Below, piece after piece: positions 36,853-45,730 of a stretch of 64,000 bases of DNA. Position 1 is the first letter of the stretch; every line of letters starts with the position of its first letter. The position numbers and the translations under genes are program-made. Under the pieces are notes generated by a model, which searched no databases, had not been told where the DNA came from, and was given only the letters and a program-made list of their open reading frames with translations. Source of the DNA: Spirochaetaceae bacterium (GTDB lineage: Bacteria > Spirochaetota > Leptospiria > Leptospirales > Leptonemataceae); contig PBUB01000004.1 in the NCBI GenBank assembly GCA_002729885.1, forward strand, positions 124,001 to 188,000, read 5' to 3'.

Positions 36853-37641
36853 ATGAAATACGGACTGGCAGTAGATATCGGAAATACAAATACAGTGTTT
36901 GGACTCTATCAGGAATCCGGCGGTGAGATCCTCAAATCCTGGAGAACGGTAACTCACCGGGATCGCACTTCCGATGAACTGGGAATCTTCTTAAAGGGCT
37001 TTCTGCAATCCGGTGATGTGGATGCGAAGGATATAAAGCATTTCATTTACAGCTCGGTGGTGCCCAGCTTCAATCCTATCGTAGAGAAGATGGTGCGGGA
37101 TTATTATCATACAGAACCTCTGAGGGTTCATTATGAATTACCTCTTCCCATGCGGTTTGTATATCCCAGACCATACGAGATTGGCCCTGATCGCATAGTA
37201 AATGCAATTGCTGCCAGCAGAATCTATGGAGGAGATCTCATTGTCATCGACCTGGGCACTGCCACAACATTCTGTCTTGTGCATGGACAGGATTATATGG
37301 GGGGCAGCATAGCTCCTGGACTGAAGCTTTCCATGGAAGCACTTTCTCGCAGAGCAGCCATGCTTCCTCCGATCGAATTCGCCTGTCCTCCCAGTGGAGT
37401 TCTGGGAGATTCCACCATGCATTCCATTCAATCCGGATTCTTCTTTGGATGGATTGGACTTTTGAGAGAAATCATACAACAGTTTCGTAACAGGGATAGC
37501 GGTCGTAACTATAAAGTGATTGCTACAGGAGGCCTGGCCTCTTTGATTCATGAAGAATCACCGGATCTATTCGATGAGGTTGATGGACTGTTAACCCTTC
37601 GAGGCTTGCAAATCATTCATGAGCATCTCGCATCCCTTTGA
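36853..37641 (+). CDS. coaX: Type III pantothenate kinase
   Basis: Phosphorylates pantothenate in the first step of coenzyme A synthesis. It has the acetate/sugar kinase (ASKHA) fold motifs of CoaX: DIGNTNTVFGLY at residues 8-19, the pantothenate-binding GPDRIVNAIA, and DLGTATTFCLV with the catalytic Asp. At 262 residues its length is normal. It follows birA and its 3' end overlaps the start of the GH42 gene by 23 bases, so the three are likely on one mRNA. The CoA produced serves the acyl-CoA enzymes found elsewhere in the window. Confidence 0.95.
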   Translation: MKYGLAVDIGNTNTVFGLYQESGGEILKSWRTVTHRDRTSDELGIFLKGFLQSGDVDAKDIKHFIYSSVVPSFNPIVEKMVRDYYHTEPLRVHYELPLPMRFVYPRPYEIGPDRIVNAIAASRIYGGDLIVIDLGTATTFCLVHGQDYMGGSIAPGLKLSMEALSRRAAMLPPIEFACPPSGVLGDSTMHSIQSGFFFGWIGLLREIIQQFRNRDSGRNYKVIATGGLASLIHEESPDLFDEVDGLLTLRGLQIIHEHLASL

Positions 37642-39031
37642 TATGGAACTAGGGGTTTCCTATTACCCCGATTACGTTTCTGACTTTCTGGCTGCAGAGA
37701 TTCCCCCGTTTACATCCTCTGAAAGCCAGACATCGAAAAAGATCTTTCGCGCACCTGAAATTCAGCAAAAAGACATTCATAGCAGGATTCGCGCTGACCT
37801 GGATGCGATGAAGGAACTGGGACTCACCATTATTCGGATGGGAGAATTCAGCTGGTCTTCTGTAGAGCCCGAGCCAGGGAAATATCTTCCGGAACTCTTT
37901 CTATTTACCCTGGATGAAGCTCTCCGTCGTTCCATCAAAGTAATTTTCTGCACTCCTACGGCCACGCCTCCTCGCTGGCTTATTCAAAAGCATCCAGAAA
38001 TACTTCCCGTAGATAGAGAAGGAAGGATCATCGGCTCCGGTAGTAGAAGGCAATACAACCTGGCCAGCGCGGTGTACAGGGAGCATGCCATGCGAATCGC
38101 ACAGTACTACGGCCGGACTTTTGGGAAACATGATGCCGTGGTGGGATTTCAAATCGACAATGAATTTGGATGTCATGGTTCTGCCTTTCAGTTCAACTCC
38201 GAGATTCGCCTTGAGTTTCAGGCCTGGTTAAGAAAGCGCTACCATAGCATTGAAGATCTGAATCAACTCTGGTTTAATTCCTTCTGGTCCGCCAGATTCA
38301 AGGATTTCGATGAAATCAATCTGCCGGATCATACCTACACAGATAACAATCCGCATCTGGAGCTGGAGTATCGAAGATTCATTTCTCAATTAACTGCTGA
38401 TTTTCAAAGAATGCAGATTCTGGAAATACAGAAAAGCTGCGGTAAGTGGTGCACTCATAATTTCATGTCTCTATTTACAGACCTGGACCACTGGAAGTTA
38501 AGCCAGGAACTGGATTACGCTGGATTCGATCATTATCAGATGAAGTCCTTTCCGGATGCTGCAGACAGTCTATGGCAATTCTATCTGATGAGGTGCCTTC
38601 GTCCGGAACGCTCCTTTTTGTTGCTGGAACAGCAACCGTTGCAGGTGAACTGGCAGAGCATCAACCGCAGATTGCCATATCCATGGCTCTTTCTGTGGAC
38701 CATGCAGGCCTTTTTTCAAGGGGCAGGGGCGGTGCTGTACTTTAGCTGGCAACGCTTTCGCGGCGGCGCCGAAAGGATGCATGATGGAATCATCTCTCAT
38801 GAAGGACTGGATTTCGATAACTGGCAAAGAAAGGTCATTCGTTCAATCAATTCAATCAAATCGGATCTAAAAGCACGCTATCTGGCGTTGGGTTCCGGAG
38901 CCGATGCAAATATCCACGGAAATGCCGCTGGAAATGCCGCTGGAAATGCCGCTGGAAACGCCGAGGTAAACGCCGCTGGATACGACGACGAAAATGGCCT
39001 ATCTGCTGACTCAAGCGAAAAGGCCTCTTAA
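37619..39031 (+). CDS. GH42 beta-galactosidase, N-terminal catalytic part (ended by an in-frame TAA)
   Basis: A glycoside hydrolase family 42 (alpha/beta)8 barrel. The normal N-terminus MELGVSYYPDYV, IRMGEFSWSSVEPEPGKY, the acid/base Glu in FQIDNEFGCHGS and the nucleophile Glu in LLLEQQPLQVNW are all present, so the catalytic domain is complete. After it comes an Asn/Ala/Gly repeat linker and a TAA stop (39029-39031). The reading frame continues without a shift on the far side of the stop with the remaining GH42 domains, so a single substitution would restore one protein of about 887 residues. The first ATG (37619) overlaps coaX; ATG 37643 is the alternative. Confidence 0.88.
   Translation: MSISHPFDMELGVSYYPDYVSDFLAAEIPPFTSSESQTSKKIFRAPEIQQKDIHSRIRADLDAMKELGLTIIRMGEFSWSSVEPEPGKYLPELFLFTLDEALRRSIKVIFCTPTATPPRWLIQKHPEILPVDREGRIIGSGSRRQYNLASAVYREHAMRIAQYYGRTFGKHDAVVGFQIDNEFGCHGSAFQFNSEIRLEFQAWLRKRYHSIEDLNQLWFNSFWSARFKDFDEINLPDHTYTDNNPHLELEYRRFISQLTADFQRMQILEIQKSCGKWCTHNFMSLFTDLDHWKLSQELDYAGFDHYQMKSFPDAADSLWQFYLMRCLRPERSFLLLEQQPLQVNWQSINRRLPYPWLFLWTMQAFFQGAGAVLYFSWQRFRGGAERMHDGIISHEGLDFDNWQRKVIRSINSIKSDLKARYLALGSGADANIHGNAAGNAAGNAAGNAEVNAAGYDDENGLSADSSEKAS
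38918..38977 (+). repeat. Five-unit 12-bp tandem repeat inside the GH42 linker
   Basis: Three exact copies of GGAAATGCCGCT (38918-38953) are followed by two degenerate ones (38954-38977). They encode GNAA-GNAA-GNAA-GNAE-VNAA. As the unit is a multiple of three, copy number can change without breaking the frame. The repeat ends 51 bases before the in-frame TAA. Confidence 0.9.
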
Positions 39032-39121
39032 AATCCAGATGCTATCATCTTTCTGGATTATAACTCCCTGTGGGCTCATGAGATCTGCGCTCAAAGCCAG
39101 GACTATAAGCTTCTGGAAGTT

Positions 39122-40279
39122 GTGCGAAGGATCGGTTTGCTGCTGAATGAGATGGGACTGAACTTTGCATTCTGTAACGATCCCGATTCGGTGCCATCAA
39201 GCTTTGAGTCATCGCTGTGGATTTTTCCAGGTACGAATTTTATCGATGATGTTTCTTCCGTTGCCTGCCAGAATTTCCAGCAACAGGGAGGAATCATCAT
39301 CAGTCTGCCCACCACCGGTAGTATGGATCGTCTGGGTAGAATGATGCCGGCCCCTTTGCGCGTCATGGATCCCGGTTTAAGAATGGCAGACTTTGGAGCC
39401 CTGGGACCGGAGGAAAGAGAGAGTATCCAGGCAGGAGATCTGACCCTTCACGGAAATCTCTGGGCCGAATCTATAGAAACTGCGGCATCCAAATCTCTGT
39501 CGTCCGATTCTTCGCGCTCCGGGAAAGCAGAGGAAATTTCAGAATCCGGTGCAGTCGGAGTAGCCCGGTATCAAAACACAGGGACCGGGAATTCAGCCAG
39601 TGACAGTGCCGGAACCAATGACCGTGTAGAAAAAGATCCACTCGTACTGGGACATTTTCGGGGAGGACTCTACGACGGCAGTCCGGCAATCCTGGGCAAG
39701 CAAAATGGCAGCGGCGGATGGATCCATCTGGCTACTGTACCAGAGCTAATAGATCAAGATTCGTTGAGGCAATGGTCTCAGGTCCTGGTTCGAGCCCTGG
39801 AAAATTTGCGCTGGTCTGGATGGGAGCAAATATCTCAAAAAGTGCAAGCACCGTCCGTTTCGTCAGAGCCAGCCCATTCGGAGAAAGAGCAAGTGCCGGG
39901 TAGCAGGGTTCCTTCCAGGACAACCAATGATACGTCTCTCAATCCAGCACAAAGGGCAGCCCCGAAGCCCTCAGAGGATCCAGGTTCTAGAACACATGAG
40001 GTCGGCCTGCTGGTAATTCCCGATATTTTGCCCTTTCCGGGATGTACCGCTTACCTGAATCCCACAGACCAGGCGATTCGTATTCTGGACTTCGGGCCGA
40101 ATACTTTTTCTTATGCCGTAAGATACTCGCTAAATCATTTGCAACCAGAGATAGAGGAGATACGAATCCCTGTAGCTGGTTCCAGGGAGCCGCTTGATCT
40201 TTTGCCCGGAGCAATGTTGATTCTTTTTCCTAAAGCGAATTTAAAAGTGCCGGAAAAGCCAGAACAGGATACCGCATGA
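39122..40279 (+). CDS. GH42 beta-galactosidase, C-terminal part (same frame, after the stop codon)
   Basis: Continues the GH42 protein in the same frame. Homologous sequence already begins right after the TAA at 39032: AIIFLDYNSLWAHE matches the family's start of the trimerisation domain, and FPGTNFIDD and GGIIISLPTTG follow. GTG 39122 is the first usable start codon for separate translation, but it would cut off the beginning of the domain. Two further Ser/Thr/Gly-rich insertions (around residues 120-165 and 240-285) are unlike typical GH42 proteins. The gene ends overlapping the ABC ATPase start (ATGA, 40276-40279). Either the whole is a recent nonsense mutant, or the stop is read through or a sequencing error. 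Confidence 0.72.
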   Translation: MRRIGLLLNEMGLNFAFCNDPDSVPSSFESSLWIFPGTNFIDDVSSVACQNFQQQGGIIISLPTTGSMDRLGRMMPAPLRVMDPGLRMADFGALGPEERESIQAGDLTLHGNLWAESIETAASKSLSSDSSRSGKAEEISESGAVGVARYQNTGTGNSASDSAGTNDRVEKDPLVLGHFRGGLYDGSPAILGKQNGSGGWIHLATVPELIDQDSLRQWSQVLVRALENLRWSGWEQISQKVQAPSVSSEPAHSEKEQVPGSRVPSRTTNDTSLNPAQRAAPKPSEDPGSRTHEVGLLVIPDILPFPGCTAYLNPTDQAIRILDFGPNTFSYAVRYSLNHLQPEIEEIRIPVAGSREPLDLLPGAMLILFPKANLKVPEKPEQDTA

Positions 40280-41232
40280 GTCTAAAAGTAACCAATCTGA
40301 AGAAAGTCTATCAAAAGAGATTCACCACAAAGCCTCCGCTTACCGCCGTAGACGATATAAGCTTTGAAATCAAGCCCGGCGAAATCTATTCCCTGCTGGG
40401 ACCCAACGGCGCCGGGAAGTCCACCACCATCAAGATGATTGCGGGGTTGGTACTTCCCACTTCAGGAACCATCCAGATTGCCGGCAAAACCGGAAGCAGT
40501 CCCAGTTATCAAAAGCTCAGCGCTATCCTGGAAGGGACCAGAAACGTATACTGGAGACTTACTCCTCTTGAGAACTTACATTACTTCGCCAATTTACGGG
40601 GAGTGCCTTCCAGCCGGGTGAAAGAAAGGGCCCCGCGTCTTTTAGAAGAGCTTAATATCGATGCGAAAAAGAAGAATCAGTCCCAGCATCTTTCCCGAGG
40701 AATGCTTCAAAAACTGGCCCTGGCCGCGGCACTGATTACGGACCCGGAGGTACTTCTTCTGGATGAGCCCACGCTGGGACTGGATGTTGAAAGCGGACGC
40801 AGGATCAAAGATATGATTCTGCGCATGGCCCGGGATGAAGGTCGCACAATTTTGCTTACAACCCATCAGATGGATCTTGTGGAGGAGATCTCGGATCGAG
40901 TGGGTATTATAAATCATGGTCAGCTAATCCAGGAAGGAACCCTGCCAGAACTGAGAGCAATCTTCAAAAGTCACATCTATCGACTGCGAATCAAAGGTGA
41001 GCTTCAATGGGAAGAACGCTGGCAAAATCAGGGTCTGCGACTGATTCAAAAACAAAACGATGTGTATCTGTATGAACTGGACCTGAAAGACAGTGCGGGC
41101 GTTTCCCATCTACTGTCCTTTCTGTCCACCAAGCAGGAGCAGGATCCGCAGCTTGAGATTCTTTCCTGTCACAGGGTCACAGATGAGCTGGAAGAAATAT
41201 TTCTTCGAGTCCTGCGTCCAAACGAGAATTGA
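40276..41232 (+). CDS. ABC transporter ATP-binding protein
   Basis: The nucleotide-binding subunit of an ABC-2-type exporter. Walker A is GPNGAGKSTT (from about residue 42), Walker B VLLLDEPTLGLD, and the switch His lies in LLTTHQMDLVEEISD. The ABC signature reads LSRGM instead of LSGGQ, as in a number of exporters of this subfamily. About 80 extra C-terminal residues follow the core ATPase, also usual for the group. The start overlaps the GH42 stop (ATGA), and the permease begins 13 bases downstream. The cargo is unknown; nothing ties it to beta-galactosides beyond the gene order. Confidence 0.93.
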   Translation: MSLKVTNLKKVYQKRFTTKPPLTAVDDISFEIKPGEIYSLLGPNGAGKSTTIKMIAGLVLPTSGTIQIAGKTGSSPSYQKLSAILEGTRNVYWRLTPLENLHYFANLRGVPSSRVKERAPRLLEELNIDAKKKNQSQHLSRGMLQKLALAAALITDPEVLLLDEPTLGLDVESGRRIKDMILRMARDEGRTILLTTHQMDLVEEISDRVGIINHGQLIQEGTLPELRAIFKSHIYRLRIKGELQWEERWQNQGLRLIQKQNDVYLYELDLKDSAGVSHLLSFLSTKQEQDPQLEILSCHRVTDELEEIFLRVLRPNEN

Positions 41233-41245
41233 TCGGAAAAGCACC

Positions 41246-42070
41246 ATGAAAATGATACAGGAATTTCTATTAATCGTGAAAGCAGAGTTCAAACGGGATC
41301 TGCTGTTTATGTACAGATACCCTCTGGAGATACTTTCTTTTCTGTTTTTTATGTATCTCATCTTAATGGCCATTTTGCTGGGATTGTCCGAGTTGATGCC
41401 CAGTGGCCAGGGACTTTCAGGGAAAGACAGCCCCATAGATCGAGAAACCATGATCCTGGGTTACTGCCTCATGCAATTCGTGCTGGCTACCCAGATGGGC
41501 TGGTCCGGCCAGATTCAAAACGAAAGTCAAACAGGAACCCTGGAGCAGCTCAGTATTTCCGGCCATTCCCTGGCCGGTGTCCTTCTGGCCAGGGGTATTT
41601 CGCAACAGCCCAGACAGATTCTGAGCTTTTTTCTACTCCTGGGAGCATATTTTCTGAGTATCCCCGATACCGGTATAGAGCCGGGCCGGGCACCTCTGGT
41701 AATTCTTGTATTGAGCATTACCGCATTCGGAGTATATGGCGTTGCCTATCTATTTGCGGGTTTAACTTTGATATTTAAAAGGGTAGGATTCTTTTTTCAG
41801 ATCATCAACTTCGCATTCCTGGGGCTTTTCTGGCAGGATCGGTCGGGAATGGCAGAAGGAAGCTGGTCTGCCTTTCTTTACGATGCATTTCCACTTACGC
41901 GGGGAATGACGCTATTGCGGCAGGCCGTCATTCCGGAGCATTCCCGACTGGGACTGGAAGCTTTACTGGGATTTGCAGCAATCTGTATTGCATTTACCTT
42001 TGTGGGATACTGGACGTTTCGATGGATGGAAAAAAAAGCCAGGATGCAGGCACTCCTTTCGCAGTATTGA
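41246..42070 (+). CDS. ABC-2 type transporter permease
   Basis: An integral membrane partner of the preceding ATPase. It has six predicted helices (for example LSFLFFMYLILMAILLGL, ILSFFLLLGAYFLSI, ITAFGVYGVAYLFAGLTL, ALLGFAAICIAFTFVGYW) and begins with an amphipathic N-terminal segment before helix 1, as in ABC-2 permeases. It is 274 residues from ATG 41246; the frame is open further upstream but lies inside the ATPase gene. The pair forms a minimal half-exporter that would work as a 2+2 assembly. Confidence 0.88.
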   Translation: MKMIQEFLLIVKAEFKRDLLFMYRYPLEILSFLFFMYLILMAILLGLSELMPSGQGLSGKDSPIDRETMILGYCLMQFVLATQMGWSGQIQNESQTGTLEQLSISGHSLAGVLLARGISQQPRQILSFFLLLGAYFLSIPDTGIEPGRAPLVILVLSITAFGVYGVAYLFAGLTLIFKRVGFFFQIINFAFLGLFWQDRSGMAEGSWSAFLYDAFPLTRGMTLLRQAVIPEHSRLGLEALLGFAAICIAFTFVGYWTFRWMEKKARMQALLSQY

Positions 42071-42302
42071 TTTTTCCTCCAGAATCATTATGATGATTAT
42101 TTGAATCTGCGGACGATCAATAAATCAGCTAGCCGCGTGTCAGAGTCGGAGGTTAAGACAGGTTTTCCTGTATCCTGGACAGAGAACACTCTAGTATATC
42201 GTTTTAATCAGTCCTTCGCATTTTTCTTCTCTCATTTGATGCAATAGATATTTTTTCCTTTCTTCCGGAGAATGAAGCCGTCCAATATAATCGAGAACGG
42301 AA

Positions 42303-43649
42303 ATGTCAGAATTAAGCAAAAGAAAGATCGGTAAGTATGCCGAACAAATACTCATCGTTGAAGATGACCCGGTAACTTCCCGCGTACTGGAGTCCATTCT
42401 GGACAGTTCACCCTATGCTTCCCGAATTGTATCCACGGCCGAAGATGCTCTGGAAGCATTTGATGAATCCTTCTACCCGGTCGTGGTAGTGGATTTGCAT
42501 CTTCCCCACAGCAGCGGCGATGAGCTTATACAGCGACTTAATGACAGAACCCTGGCTCCCATTATCCTGGTCCATACGGTAGAACAGGATACAGAAAAAG
42601 TCATCGAAACAATGAAGCTGGGCGTCTACGATTACCTGGTCAAGCCGGTGAGCGAAAGGGATCTTTTCAATCGATTGGAAAAGGCTCTGGAGGTATTTGA
42701 GCTCAGACAGATGCAAAGAGACCTGGAAAAAGAAAGGGAGATTCGAGTTCGCAAACAGCTTAGCTGGAACCTCTGGAAGGAAACCCTGATCTTTAGAAAT
42801 GGCGATCGCTTTGACCAGTCACTTTTTGGTAATCTTCATACTATTGTTTCCCAGGGAAAAGGATTCGGGATGCTGGTCTCCATGGTAAGGGATATGAAGC
42901 TGATGGGCAAGCATACCGATGCCGGACTGGTAATACCGGACAGCCTGGTAGATCTCCTGGCTCAAAACGCCCACAGTGCGGACCAGGCCATTCAGAGATT
43001 TCAATCTATCAACAAGGTACTCAAGGCACCGCCGGAGTTACATCCTTACTCGGTTTCACAGTTCTACGAAGAAGTGGAAGCATCGCTGGAGGAGCTAAAG
43101 GACCTGGCCGAGATCAAGAATCAAAGCCTTATACTGAGCTCCGGTGGAAAAGATGAAAAGGACCGATTTGTTCTTCTGGAAAAGGCTGTGCTGAAAGAAG
43201 CAATCCATGAATTGCTCATAAATGCCATGAAGTTTTCGAAGCCTTCCAGCTCCGTCCTCATACTGTTCAAGCCCCTGGTAGAAACCCTGGAGTTCTCCAT
43301 TGTATCAGAGCCACTAGAAATGGAAGGAGTCCTTGGAGTACCGGAATCCCATGAAACAGCTGTATTTGAACCCTTTTACAGAGTGGGCAAAACCGTGGAT
43401 GAGCGATACGGCACCCTGGACTATGGCCTGGGAATGACCTTTGTCGATAAAATTGTACGCAAGCATGGCGGACGAATCCGGGCCTTCAATGTAAGGGATC
43501 ACCTGAATCTGGAAAAAAGTGGCCAGATCCGGGTAAATGTGCAGACCGAACTTCCGCTGGTTCATGAAAGGGATCTGGATCAAATCAATCTGCAGAATCC
43601 AGGTCAAACCGTGCTGGAGCGTGAGACCGCGGCGGCGGGAAAGAGCTAA
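42303..43649 (+). CDS. Response regulator fused to a histidine-kinase-like ATPase domain
   Basis: A two-part signalling protein. Residues about 14-135 form a receiver domain with the acidic pocket Glu20-Asp21-Asp22, phospho-acceptor Asp64 (VVVVDLHLPHSSG) and the Lys in YLVKPVS. After a coiled linker the C-terminal half is a GHKL ATPase with N box EAIHELLINAMKFS and a glycine-rich lid YGLGMTFVDKIVRKHGGR. Between them no standard H-box is visible; the only candidate His is in FGNLHTIVSQGKG. No membrane segment is present. It converges with an HPt gene, its stop being one base away. A near-perfect -10 (TATAAT) lies 12 bases before the ATG. Confidence 0.88.
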   Translation: MSELSKRKIGKYAEQILIVEDDPVTSRVLESILDSSPYASRIVSTAEDALEAFDESFYPVVVVDLHLPHSSGDELIQRLNDRTLAPIILVHTVEQDTEKVIETMKLGVYDYLVKPVSERDLFNRLEKALEVFELRQMQRDLEKEREIRVRKQLSWNLWKETLIFRNGDRFDQSLFGNLHTIVSQGKGFGMLVSMVRDMKLMGKHTDAGLVIPDSLVDLLAQNAHSADQAIQRFQSINKVLKAPPELHPYSVSQFYEEVEASLEELKDLAEIKNQSLILSSGGKDEKDRFVLLEKAVLKEAIHELLINAMKFSKPSSSVLILFKPLVETLEFSIVSEPLEMEGVLGVPESHETAVFEPFYRVGKTVDERYGTLDYGLGMTFVDKIVRKHGGRIRAFNVRDHLNLEKSGQIRVNVQTELPLVHERDLDQINLQNPGQTVLERETAAAGKS

Positions 43650-43650
43650 A

Positions 43651-44016
43651 TTAGCCGCCGGACGTTTCGGATTTCAAGGCCTGAGCCAGGCGATCGTAAG
43701 CTGGCTTCAGGTCCTGCATTTCTGAGGACAATGCGTTTTCATCCTCTGCCTTCGCAGAAGCCATGATTTTCTGGCACAGCTCCCCGAGCTGGGCTCCTCC
43801 GATGTAGAGCGCACTACCTTTCAGTCGGTGTATTGCCTTATATAGACCGTCATAATCCTGGCTTTCCAGGCAACCCTGGGCTGTATCCAGCAGGGCAGGT
43901 GAATCGCTAAAGAAAAGCTCGCTGAGCTCCTCTACCAGATCCTTCTTGCCGGGCCTGTTCAGCGCGCGAAGCTTTCCAATGGTATCAGAATCCAGCACAG
44001 GTGAGGTCTCTGCCAT
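43651..44016 (-). CDS. HPt phosphotransfer protein
   Basis: A stand-alone histidine phosphotransfer domain of 121 residues. The helical bundle carries AIHRLKGSALYIGGAQL with the phosphorylated His63, followed by LGELCQKI, the usual pattern after the active site. Such proteins shuttle phosphate between a hybrid kinase's receiver and a second receiver. Its tail-to-tail position with the receiver/ATPase hybrid at 42.3-43.6 kb makes that protein the most likely partner, an inference from location. Start ATG 44016. Confidence 0.92.
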   Translation of the reverse strand: MAETSPVLDSDTIGKLRALNRPGKKDLVEELSELFFSDSPALLDTAQGCLESQDYDGLYKAIHRLKGSALYIGGAQLGELCQKIMASAKAEDENALSSEMQDLKPAYDRLAQALKSETSGG

Positions 44017-44143
44017 ATTCCAAATATGTAGAGACTTTCTTCAGGCGCAATTATGTTTTCCAGTAGCGCCATTCGTGTTTGTAAGTGCACGGTTTCTCCA
44101 ATAATGGGTTGTCCAAATGGTGCCCGGATTGAAGCCTGGACCT

Positions 44144-44542
44144 ATGTCTACCATCTTCTCCAGAATTATCGCAGGCGAAATCCCCAGTTACAAAGTGGCA
44201 GAAGATGAGAAGCATCTGGCATTTCTGGATGTGCGGCCAGTGAAGAAGGGGCATGTTCTGGCCATTCCCAAAAAGCCGGTGGACTATCTATTCGACATGC
44301 CCGAGCAAGATTTCCTGGCTCTGCACAGTTTCGCGCGAAAAGTAGGTATAGGACTCAAAGCAGCGATACCCTGCAAAAGAATCGGTACTGCGGTAGTAGG
44401 TCTGGAAGTGCCCCATGTGCATATTCATTTGATTCCTCTGGATCGAATCGAAGATATCTCTTTCAGCTTGCCTCGACTGGAGTTTACTGCCCAGGAATTT
44501 CAGGAAATCGCTGCCAGCATTCAAAAGGAAATCCAGCTTTGA
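44144..44542 (+). CDS. HIT-family nucleotide hydrolase
   Basis: A histidine-triad protein of the HinT/Fhit-like group that cleaves adenosine phosphoramidates or similar nucleotide conjugates. The catalytic motif is PHVHIHLIP and the N-terminal part reads MSTIFSRIIAGEIPSYKV, the standard HIT beginning, which supports ATG 44144 over the in-frame upstream start at 44117. At 132 residues its size is typical. Its stop overlaps the TTG start of trpA by four bases, so the two are translationally coupled, although no functional link is known. Confidence 0.93.
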   Translation: MSTIFSRIIAGEIPSYKVAEDEKHLAFLDVRPVKKGHVLAIPKKPVDYLFDMPEQDFLALHSFARKVGIGLKAAIPCKRIGTAVVGLEVPHVHIHLIPLDRIEDISFSLPRLEFTAQEFQEIAASIQKEIQL

Positions 44543-45423
44543 AATTACAGAACTACATAGAAAATCGAATCAAAAGCGAGAATCGGCCGCTTTACATGCC
44601 CTACATTACTTCAGGGGATCCGGATTTTCAGCATACTGTGGATTACGCTGTAGCCATGATCGATGGAGGAGCCGATGTGCTGGAACTGGGAATTCCTTTT
44701 TCGGATCCCACCGCCGATGGACCGGTGGTTCAGCAGGCCATGGTTCGAGCCATGGCACGTTCGGATTTCAGCATAGATCATGTGTTGCAGACAGCCTACG
44801 ATATTCATCAGCAAAGACCAGAAGTGCCCATCGTACTTCTGGGATACCTGAATCCAATCCTCAGCCACTTCTTTGCCGAACTGGATCCAGAGAATGAAAG
44901 AAAAGCGGACCCGGTGCTGGATGAAGACAGCGGATGCCATAAGAGCATAGACCGATTCCTGAATCGTGCTCTGGAATGCGGCGTGCTGGGAGTGGTAATC
45001 CCGGATCTGCCATTCGACAGTCCTGAAGCAGAACTGTTTCGAAACCATCCCTCGCAGATTTCTTTGATTAACATGATTGCTCCCAACACCACACCATCCA
45101 GGGAGAAAGCCATCTGCAAGCAGGCCCAGGGATTCATCTATTACGTCAGTAGTCTGGGAACCACCGGTGAAAGGAAGGATCTGCCTGAAGAGACAGCCGA
45201 AAAGGTTGCCCGACTCAAGAAGGATTCTGGAGTGCCGCTCTTCGTTGGATTTGGTATCAGCCGACCGGACCAGGCCCGGCAACTGGCTTCCCATGTGGAT
45301 GGAGTCATTGTGGGCAGCCTGAATCAGAGAATCATCGAAGAGAACTCGGAGAACGCGGCCGGCAAGTTAAAGGAAACCACTGAATCCTTTGTAGAGTCGC
45401 TGAAGCCTGCCCTGGCCACCTGA
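44539..45423 (+). CDS. trpA: Tryptophan synthase alpha chain
   Basis: Cleaves indole-3-glycerol phosphate to indole and glyceraldehyde-3-phosphate. The catalytic Glu in DVLELGIPFSDP and the Asp in SDPTADGPVVQQA are both kept, and the phosphate-binding GFGISRPDQA and later VDGVIVGS are typical. An insert of about 20 residues (AELDPENERKADPVLDEDSG) lies between YLNPILSHFF and the conserved VLGVVIPDLPFDSPE. The start codon is TTG 44539 overlapping the HIT stop. No trpB is adjacent, so the beta chain must be encoded elsewhere. Confidence 0.94.
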   Translation: MKLQNYIENRIKSENRPLYMPYITSGDPDFQHTVDYAVAMIDGGADVLELGIPFSDPTADGPVVQQAMVRAMARSDFSIDHVLQTAYDIHQQRPEVPIVLLGYLNPILSHFFAELDPENERKADPVLDEDSGCHKSIDRFLNRALECGVLGVVIPDLPFDSPEAELFRNHPSQISLINMIAPNTTPSREKAICKQAQGFIYYVSSLGTTGERKDLPEETAEKVARLKKDSGVPLFVGFGISRPDQARQLASHVDGVIVGSLNQRIIEENSENAAGKLKETTESFVESLKPALAT

Positions 45424-45730
45424 TCCCGGCAGTTCCAGTGAAATCCCCTCCCGAGCGGATCTACGGATGAGACAGGGCCATCTGCATCCCTTTTTGCAGA
45501 GGCATTTCCGGGTCGAAAAGGGCCGGCAGTCTGATGTACCGTTGGAGTCACCTGGAATCCATTGCAGAGCTAGAGTGTTTCAGTCGTTATAGAGCTGCTC
45601 CGGGACAAACTGTACACTGAGATTTCTGATTTCCTGTGCACATTACCAGGAAGCTCATTCTTTGGCCCGAAACAGCGATTCGCCTCGAAAAACACTTGTA
45701 AGTCCGGGGCATTCCGGCATTCACTTTCCC
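45424..45730. other. Intergenic region between trpA and the adenylate cyclase
   Basis: 307 bases. The cyclase frame is open in its last 69 bases (TTG 45662), but that extension is hydrophilic and has no ribosome site. I see no gene, clear promoter or terminator here. Confidence 0.5.

Noticed and set aside
38918..38977. Short direct repeats as a CRISPR remnant
   Set aside because: Units are 12 bp, head to tail with no spacers, and code in frame within a protein linker.
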